A stretch of DNA of 64,000 nt from Chloranthus sessilifolius (Eukaryota > Streptophyta > Magnoliopsida > Chloranthales > Chloranthaceae): assembly GCA_021018995.1 (NCBI GenBank), contig CM037588.1, positions 151,237,725 through 151,301,724 of the forward strand. The letters are read 5' to 3'. Position 1 is the first letter of the stretch; each line of letters begins with the position of its first letter. The translations under genes were made by a program, and so were the position numbers. Below the pieces are notes generated by a model. That model was not told where the DNA came from, made no database searches, and saw nothing but the letters and a program-made list of their open reading frames with translations. Positions 57,412-64,000 of the stretch are shown here, piece after piece.

Positions 57412-58182
57412 ATTTTGAGAAATTGTGTGTTGACTGTATGATCCCTTGAATTTTTATGTATTTACTGGTTTTATATAATTATTTGGCGAGAAATTTGGCG
57501 GTCCAATATACATTACAATTGTGTCTGGTTAAACATCTTTACTTTAGGGAATTAGGATAAAATGTGGGCCTTAGACCAAACACTGGTGTGTTAATCAATA
57601 ATGATCATGTGACATAAAATTGGGCCTATAGTAAGCTCCTTTATTAAAAAATTCCATGAGAAATTGGCCGTTAAACTGCTGTCATGGTCTAAATTTATGA
57701 TTGGGATAAAAAGGGCTCCAACAAAGTTCCTTTAGACCCAAAGACAAGTTATAAATTTCAAAAAAATTTGAAAATTTTGAAGGTCACAGGTGTGTTAAAA
57801 TTCGACTATCGAAAATTCATTTCGATGGTCGAATTTTTATAAACAGTCACAGGCAGTTTCAGCCAAAAACCTGGGCCTAAGACTTTTATGAGAAAATCGA
57901 CTGTCTATTTTCGCGATTTAAGTGAAGGGTTTTATTTTCTTTTGTCATTCGTGTTTGTTTCTCTGTGGGTTTGAGCTTAGGGTTTTAGGGCGATTTGGTG
58001 ATTTTGGGGCTTCTTCTTCATTTTTGGCCGCAATCCAAGGGGGAATCCACTGCATTATACAAGAGAATTGGATTTTGATCATTGGAAACCCGATTTGGGC
58101 TCTTCACAAGGTAACCCTTGCTCCATTTCTCTTGTGCATCTCTGTTTTTCTTGCAATCTGTGGAGATTTTTTTTTTGGTTAA
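57412..58182 (+). other. Post-pol region of the gypsy element and junction
   Basis: Non-coding. At 57795-57845 there are ATTCGACTATCGAAAATTC and TTTCGATGGTCGAATTTT, the same type of palindrome as in the Tekay-like LTR. From about 57920 the sequence becomes TTAGGGTTTTAGGG-like and leads into the next open frame. The exact right edge of the gypsy element is unresolved. Confidence 0.45.
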
Positions 58183-58968
58183 ATGGGGCCTAAGAAACAA
58201 ACCCCAGTTCGAGACCCCACATCTAAGAGACCAGCTTCTAAAGCTGCGTCTTCTAGTCGATCTAAGCAGGTCGAACAGCCCACACAAACGGCTCCACCAC
58301 CCACTCAGCCCACACCATCTGTTTCCCCTCCCATACCTGAGCAGCCAAATGACTTTTGGAGCATCAAAGGCTTCACCACTGAGTATATTTTTCACCCCGA
58401 GTTGTTTGATCAGCAAACAATCACTCAATGGGCGGGCGAATTCCTCGAAAAAGCCCAGTTGACCTCTCTTTGCACCTCGTTTAGTGACCACTTTTATCCC
58501 CGTCTCGTGCGCCTGTTTTACCAGCATATGCGTCGTGAGGACGGGAAGCAAATTTACACGAAAATTGATGGCCGATATTATACATTTGATCTCGATGACA
58601 TGGTTGTGGCACTCCGTTGCCCTTTGTAACACTCCCAAACCATGGGGTTGGGTCCTCCTTTCCTCAAACCAGTCCACTTTGAGGATGTGATTGCCCAAAT
58701 GACGCAAGGTCGTCATGGGTCCGGTAAATCCATTGTCACCATACATATGCCAGAGTCAATATGGATATTAGACAAAAATTTTAAGACCACCCTTTACCCT
58801 TTTGGTCATCAGTCCGAGCGCCCCGGTCCCCTTCAACAGATTTTATTTGCCGCTTATAAGGAGCGCTGGTTTAGTGCTCCTGAGGTCCTTTTCAAGGGGA
58901 TTATCAAGGCACGGGAGAAAATGGGTAAACATGTGAAGAAACCGAATCGTCTACATATTAGTTTCTAA
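58183..58968 (+). pseudogene. Putative plant transposon protein-like region (LTR-element third gene, fossil)
   Basis: It begins MGPKKQTPVRDPTSKRPAS (basic, Ser/Pro-rich) and continues with FYPRLVRLFYQHMRRE, DGRYYTFDLDDMVVALRCPL, PFGHQSERPGPLQQ and EKMGKHVKKPNRLHISF. The LVR-FY block and overall layout resemble the envelope-like region of the Sirevirus at 20770, a domain usually carried behind pol in plant LTR elements. No LTR of its own is visible. It may be part of the gypsy element or a stray fragment. It is broken at least once and its end abuts the hAT relic. Confidence 0.5.
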
Positions 58969-61540
58969 TCCACAATGGTACATCTCCACCTCTACCTCCA
59001 CCATCGTCGTCACTTGCATTGCCGTCATCATCTGAATCGTCTCCTGTTTCAATATATTGTTCTTCCTCGTTGATTTCTTTATCATCCGATCTCACTAAGA
59101 TGATATTTATATCGTCTATGGGTATTTCTTCATGTATTTCATCTTTTTCTTCTTCTTGATGCAAGCGTGAGCTACCTTCCCTGCTGTCGATCTTCTCCTT
59201 CGCCCGGTAAGAAGTTCATATCCAAAACGGCTTCTTCTACTTGCTTCCACTTAAGATTCTTATCCGCAAAGACTCGCTTATCGGAGGCATCTACCATCCA
59301 AGGAGAATCGGATGACAAGTCTTCGAGAGAGATGAGATCATAGTGTCCCGGATGTTCCCGATTTTTAAGAAAGAGATCCCGTAGCTTTTTGTTGTATTGC
59401 ACAAAGACCAAATCATTGAGCTTTATTTGCTCAAGCTTGTTCCGCTTCTTCGTGTGTATCTATTTGAGAGAAACATTTAATAAATATTAATATCTATAAA
59501 CAACAATTAAATTAAACTATGAGACTAAAAATGAAACAAAAATAAACTAGTCACGATCTCAAATATGCTCCAATTTCGTTCATATGCTGAGGCGGCACAT
59601 ATAAGGCCAAGAACCTTAACGATTATCTTCTTTAATAATCCACATTTTGTCACCGAATCCACTCTATAGGACACCACCAATCAGCTACAGGCATTAGTAT
59701 TAATTAGATATATTTATAGTATTAAACTATTAATTTAGAAGAAATAAAATATAATAAAAAAAATATATCATACATATGCTTAATAGGTATTTTGGATTCT
59801 CTTTGTAGAATTATAATTTCTCTTCTGAATATCCCTTGAGAATTCTTATATCGGTCAAAGAGTTGCTAATTCGATGTTGTTCTTCTTTGTCGGGAACCAT
59901 CTTATTTAGAATATCAAGAAAATCACTAATATGTGTTGCATCCGCCGCCTCCCAGTTCGGATAAGAGAAATAAACTGCAAGATTTAAAAGGAATGTGACG
60001 GAATATAATGGGTTGGATATTTGGACACTCTATCTCTTCTCAATTATGTCATTAATGGGTTGAAAGAGGCGAGATTTATATATATTATTATATTTAATTT
60101 TTTTATAGCTTTCTCCATAAAATTATAGATGTAGCCTATAGCAGCCTTCTCATCACCATCAACCAAACGTAGTACTTCTACGATTGGTTGCGAGTCTCTA
60201 AGTGATTGGGCAATATTATTCCAAAAAGAGTTGGTTAAGATGATTTGTGCTACTCACTTCTTTTCGGCTTTCTTTGACTAAGCTTCATTCCTCCAATTGG
60301 TGAAAGTTGCGAAGCTTCTAAGTTCTTCTCTTTTAGCATACATGCTTGTAATGTCAAGAAGGCCATAGCAAAATGGGTGATAGCGAGGCGTTACAAATTA
60401 CCCCCAATTGCTTTACGCATGTGGTGGAGTAGAAGTGTATGTTTATATATATACACTACTACCTTTCTAGCCTTAGCTACGGTTTTAATATATACTTTTC
60501 CTATTTCTTTTAAGATTACGTCTAAGCAATGGGTCGCACATGAGGTCCAATATATGTGTGGTCTTCGTTCTATTATTAGTCTATCCGCGACTATCAAGTT
60601 TGCTACGTTGTCCGTGACAACTTAGACAACATATTATACACCAATATCTTTTTCTATCAACTCATCTATAAGGGAAAATAGATATTCGGCTATGCGAGAA
60701 CAGGCCGAAGCATCTACAGATTTAATGAATATAGTTTTGGTAGGACAATTTATCAAAAAATTGATGACTGACCTACCGGCCCTATCGGTCCAACCGCCGG
60801 TCATTAGTGAGCACCCATATGTCTTTCAATAATCTCGATACTCCTCGAGAAAGGCTTTTATGAAGTCTAGCTCTTTTTTAAGACATGTTTGTCTAATCTC
60901 ATGATATGATGGAGGTTTTAAGTTAGTCCAAATTGTCAAAGAGTTTCAACCATTACTTTAAAGCTCTTTAACTTTATGGTATTGAATACAATACCAGTTT
61001 GGTACATCCACTTAGCTACGTATTGAATAGTGGTGGATCGGTCCTTAATTTTAAACCTATTTTCTATAGTTGCTTAGGCCGGACCCTTACCCCTAGCGTC
61101 TACCATATCCTCTGGTCTACAAGAGAATAATTTGTCTATTTCCTTTCCCTTTACCACGTGCTCTTTTAGAGGGTGGTGGTCTTGCACCACTACGAGCCCT
61201 GGAGGGAGTAGATCTATCATGTTCTTCCTCATCATCTTCATCAACATCATAGTATTGCTATAAAATCACTTCGTCATTATGTTTCGTCATCGAAATCTTA
61301 TCCATCCATTCCAAGATCTCTTTTCAAATATCTGGCGAGACATTTGGACATACCTTCGCATTCGATCCGGGTTGCCAAACAAAATATTGCTTGTGTCTCC
61401 TTATTCTCCCGAAGCTTATATGGGGGCATAGGGTACATTGGACCTTTTTTTTTTTTGTTACACTCTTGTAACGTCTATATTTCCAACTCGGATTGATGAA
61501 ATTTGTCGGCCTAAGAGCGTCGTTCGTGGACGTAGACATA
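58958..61540 (-). pseudogene. hAT transposase gene, decayed
   Basis: Plain DNA transposon gene on the minus strand. Likely start MSTSTNDALRPTNF at 61539. A BED-type zinc finger (CTLCPHISFGRIRRH) follows near 61430-61470, then a basic linker (SKRARGKGKE), a DUF659 block (GWTDRAGRSVINFLINCPTK near 60735-60800, VVTDN near 60620, RRPHIYWTSCATHCLDVIL near 60520-60575), YIYKHTLLLHHMRK near 60420-60460, and a hAT dimerisation tail (CAASAYERNW near 59590, LVFVQYNKKLRDLF near 59380-59415). It ends in an acidic stretch (GDDSDDDGNASDDDGGG). In-frame stops (for example TAG after EEYRDY near 60830 and two inside the block near 60630) and frame shifts make it non-functional. Full hAT transposases of this type run 650-750 residues, similar to the span here. 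Confidence 0.85.
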
Positions 61541-61959
61541 ATAATAATGTAATTTAAATAAGTTGGTGGATAGATATTAACCACGCTAAAAAAAATGAAA
61601 GAAATGAGGTGTAATAAGGAAGGAAAACAATCAAACAAAATTTAATAAGAATTAGAAATAAATTTTAACTCTTGTTTCTTGATTCTGGAAGTGATTCCTC
61701 TCTCTTTGCTTGAAGAATGAAGATTAAAGCTTGAACCTCTTAACTCTTTAAGTTAACTACAAAATGGAGCAAAAGAAATTATGATTAAAGATTTAAGAGA
61801 GAGAGCGAGAGAGAGAACATTAAAAACTTAAAAAATAGCCTAAAGAGACACAAGTCATATCTTGGATGGATGTGATATGGATTAGGAAGATAAACCCCCA
61901 TTTTATAGACTTGGGAAAGGCTTTAGAAGCAAAAAAAAAATCTCAAAAAGTCATAAATA
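61541..61959. other. hAT upstream leader
   Basis: Sequence 5' of the hAT gene on the minus strand. It includes a GA-rich run (61797-61817, AGAGAGAGAGCGAGAGAGAG) that could act in the leader. No terminal inverted repeat of the hAT element was identified on this side. Confidence 0.4.
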
Positions 61960-62106
61960 TGACTGTTGGGGATGCATGTCATTGCATACAGTGTATGCGA
62001 TGACATACATGTTTCTGTCGCATATGCCATCATGGCATATGTGACAGAGCCATATAAAATGGCATATGCGATCACATACTCGCATATGCAATCACATATG
62101 ACATCA
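61960..62106. repeat. Clustered GCATATGCGATCACAT palindromic motifs
   Basis: GCATATGYSATCACAT-like phrases occur at about 62068 and 62092. A hairpin TGTCGCATATGCC / GGCATATGTGACA lies at 62016-62045, and ATGCATGTCATTGCATACAG / GTATGCGATGACATACAT at 61970-62010. The position a few hundred bp upstream of the hAT start suggests a subterminal transposase-binding zone; this is inference. Confidence 0.55.
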
Positions 62107-62189
62107 ATGGGTAGGAGTCCCTCCAACCCCGCTTTTCTATTGAAAAATAAAAAGAATAAGCAAATTGATCACCCTCGGAACTATGGATC

Positions 62190-62364
62190 AAAATTTCAGC
62201 TGATAATTCAAATTATCAGTTGAATTATATCGGTTTCGGTCAGTGCTGAAACGAAATATAAGACATAAATTTTGGGCTTAACAGTATATGGAGGGTAAAA
62301 TTTTGGCCGAAAAATTGGTCAAACTGTAAAATTTCAGCTTCTGAAACCAATATTTTGATCCTTG
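62190..62364. repeat. Short inverted-repeat element
   Basis: The left end GGATCAAAATTTCAGCTG and the inverted right end GGATCAAAATATTGGTTTCAG pair over the first ten bases; AAATTTCAGCT also recurs directly near 62330. About 175 bp, non-coding. Possibly a MITE; no TSD found. Confidence 0.4.
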
Positions 62365-63649
62365 CCTGGGACTCATGAAAGCCCTCTTTTCTCAAAATTC
62401 TAAGGTAAACAAGAGCTTGGTCAAGTTAAAAAGGCCCCATCTAATTTCAATTCAATGCTATTCTGTTGCTAATCATTTAAAACAAGGACTTTGGTATTTT
62501 TGAGACCCATATCACATTTCAACAACATCTAATCATGATCTAAAGATTTTTGGTATAAGAGCGAGGCATAAAATATCATCTCTAACATCTATTCAAAACA
62601 TTGGAAGGCATTCATGTAAATTAATCATTAACCGAATTGATTCAGATGATAAAATTTGTGTTTTGTGCCATTCTTTACACCAAAGATCTTTAGATCATAG
62701 ACTCCAAATCACATGGCTTAGATAATGTTAAAATATAGTATAAGTCTGAAAAATATAAACTCTTTATTTTAAATGGTTTGCAACGACTTAAATTGAGTTT
62801 TTAGCATATATCTGCTAAGTTTGTAGCATATTTATGAATGCCACCTCCTCTTTCACTTGCTTATAAATGATCTCCTAATTTATAATTTTGTATTTAAATA
62901 AAATTTTGACTTATTATTCTATTAATTGTCGTCTCTAAAAAAGTAAAGTGCACTTATCAGTTGTCACTTACATTTTTTTCTCGTGTTAGAAAGATTATAT
63001 TAGAGCTGGCAGTTAATGACGCAGTAAGTCAAAGGTCTTATTTAAACACAAGGCTGCAAATTTGGGGCTGTTTATAAATAAGTGAAACAGATGGTGCATT
63101 ACATAGGGGCATATATGCAAAAATCTCACTTAAGTTTGAATTGCAATTAGCTGGGGTCATTTTCAAAATGGAGCATGACTTCCATTATGGTACCTTAACT
63201 ACACATACTCCTTAGGTGGAAGATTTGTGCAACTATAAGTAGGCAGCTCTGGTTCTTATCCCATACCTGAAACAGGTCAATGTTTTCAACCTGGCCCCTT
63301 GGAGGTTGGGTCACTTGATCTGTGAGGCCAACCCAACCCATTTTTAGTTCTAACTAGAAGAGAAACATATTTTAGGAAGTTCGTACTTTTGTAAATTTCA
63401 GGTAAAGTGCTACTTTTTATGGGTTTTTGACTTTTCAACCAATACAAATATAATTAGGGTATGGCTATTCCATGCAATAGTAAGTACCATACAATTTTTT
63501 CGCATACGAAAGCCATTGTTTGATATAAATTGGACTATAGAGATTGATTTGACTTAGACGATAGAGATTGAGATTGTTTTTTTGTTCCAATCTTCCTCAC
63601 CACAGATCTTAAGATAATGGCGTGCATATCAAATGTTGATTCCATATGG
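62365..63649. other. Spacer without recognisable features
   Basis: AT-rich; no gene, RNA or terminal repeat supported. Confidence 0.4.
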
Positions 63650-63830
63650 CAAACATCCCAAAGTGACCTAAATCATGGGAAAAGAAGTCGACCTTCACTT
63701 TTAGGGATGTGTGCTATGTGGAATCAACATCTAATCGTCTGATAGGCACGCTATGGTCGTAAGATCTATCGGAACAAAAAATAATCTCCACCGTCTGATT
63801 CAAATCAATTAATAGTTTTTTCCATGACAA
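63650..63830 (+). repeat. Dispersed repeat family A, copy 3
   Basis: Shares with 3235-3445 the order CAAAGTGACC, TTTTAGGGATGTG, GTGCTATGTGGAATC, CTGATAGGCACGCTATGG, AAGATCTAT, ATCTCCACCGTCTGATTC, AATCAATTAATAG. Confidence 0.55.
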
Positions 63831-63836
63831 AACAAT

Positions 63837-64000
63837 GTTACTTACTATTAAGCGGGTGAGAACACCCATCATTGGTGGACAGAGCATTCCACACATCTGT
63901 GTGAGTGCATGAGTTGCACGAACTTCAAATGCTTTGAAATCCATGCATATCATGCAGTCATATAAACATGTGATGTAATGTAGCCTTACTAAGATAGGTT
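63837..64000. mobile_element. Foldback MITE family B, copy 2, cut by the window edge
   Basis: It aligns with the left and middle of 40874-41051: ACACCCATCATTGGTGGACA, TTCCACACATCTGTGTGAGT, CATGAGTTGCACG, CATATCATGCAGTCA and ACATGTGATG. Diverged; the right end may be beyond the window. Confidence 0.5.

Larger units (their letters stand above)
50175..57950 (+). mobile_element. Tekay/Del-like chromoviral Ty3/gypsy retrotransposon (fossil), right LTR not seen
   Basis: A 2.26-kb 5' LTR (50175-52432), a primer site at 52435, gag, protease, RT, RNase H, integrase and a C-terminal chromodomain-like tail, in gypsy order. LTR length, TGTAATATCCC start and the chromodomain place it in the Tekay/Del clade. 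The polyprotein is broken, with about half a dozen interruptions, yet individual domains are well preserved. No 3' LTR was found; the right limit is approximate. A TCGA-palindrome patch like that of the LTR appears at about 57795-57845. Age cannot be read without the second LTR. Confidence 0.88.

Noticed and set aside
58018-58746. 242-codon open frame on the minus strand
   Set aside because: It is the antisense of the plant-transposon-protein-like region at 58183-58968, contains no known motif, and its composition mirrors the sense frame.
1-64000. tRNA, rRNA or snoRNA genes
   Set aside because: The only tRNA-like words found (TGGTATCAGAGC and variants) are LTR-element primer sites; no box A/B pair or cloverleaf was recognised by eye.

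Overview
The window is intergenic, repeat-dense DNA from a flowering plant with a large genome. The evidence is the transposon set: Ty1/copia elements with tRNA-Met primer sites (TGGTATCAGAGC), a Sirevirus-like copia, chromoviral Ty3/gypsy (Tekay/Del type), En/Spm CACTA elements, hAT and PIF/Harbinger MITEs, a TRIM, GT-AG introns and long TA/CT microsatellites. The species cannot be named from the sequence. No intact host gene was found.

Layout. 1-4045: AT-rich spacer with an hAT-type MITE (1270-1598, perfect 8-bp TSD), a Tourist-like MITE (2278-2597, TSD TTA) nested in a long-TIR element (1711-2720), and a GATACG-rich element (2728-2930). 4046-9363: copia element on the minus strand with both LTRs. 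9364-10972: spacer with a GGGCC-rich repeat. 10973-15490: plus-strand copia lacking a right LTR in the window. It is joined to a Sirevirus-like copia (15491-23158) with an envelope-like 3' region and a palindromic ACGGACGTCCGT motif. 23159-28196: microsatellites, foldback elements and a 787-bp hAT-type element with an 8-bp TSD. 28197-30283: a decayed CACTA with a minus-strand Transposase_24-type gene. 31428-33619: a solo gypsy LTR. 33625-39250: spacer with a Tourist-like MITE, a TRIM and a CACTA MITE.

39252-48504: four exons of a PAS/Raf-like MAPKKK kinase pseudogene. Its third intron (8.7 kb) holds a nest: a GATACG-type element interrupted by an 8.3-kb CACTA (39614-47942). The CACTA carries Transposase_24 and TNP2 remnants plus two exons of a host NADP-isocitrate dehydrogenase gene, and is itself interrupted by a second solo gypsy LTR (43181-45661) and a foldback MITE.

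49658-50174: a CACTA subterminal repeat block into which a Tekay-like gypsy element (50175 to about 57950, 2.26-kb left LTR) has inserted. It is followed by an orphan plant-transposon-protein region (58183-58968). 58958-61540: a decayed hAT transposase gene on the minus strand, with a palindrome-rich upstream region. The window ends in copies of two dispersed repeat families also seen earlier.

The features do not form a pathway; the interest lies in the order of insertions, host-gene capture and shared repeat families. The LTR elements are all broken except possibly the non-coding TRIM. All coordinates and identities come from reading by eye; no search or alignment program was run.
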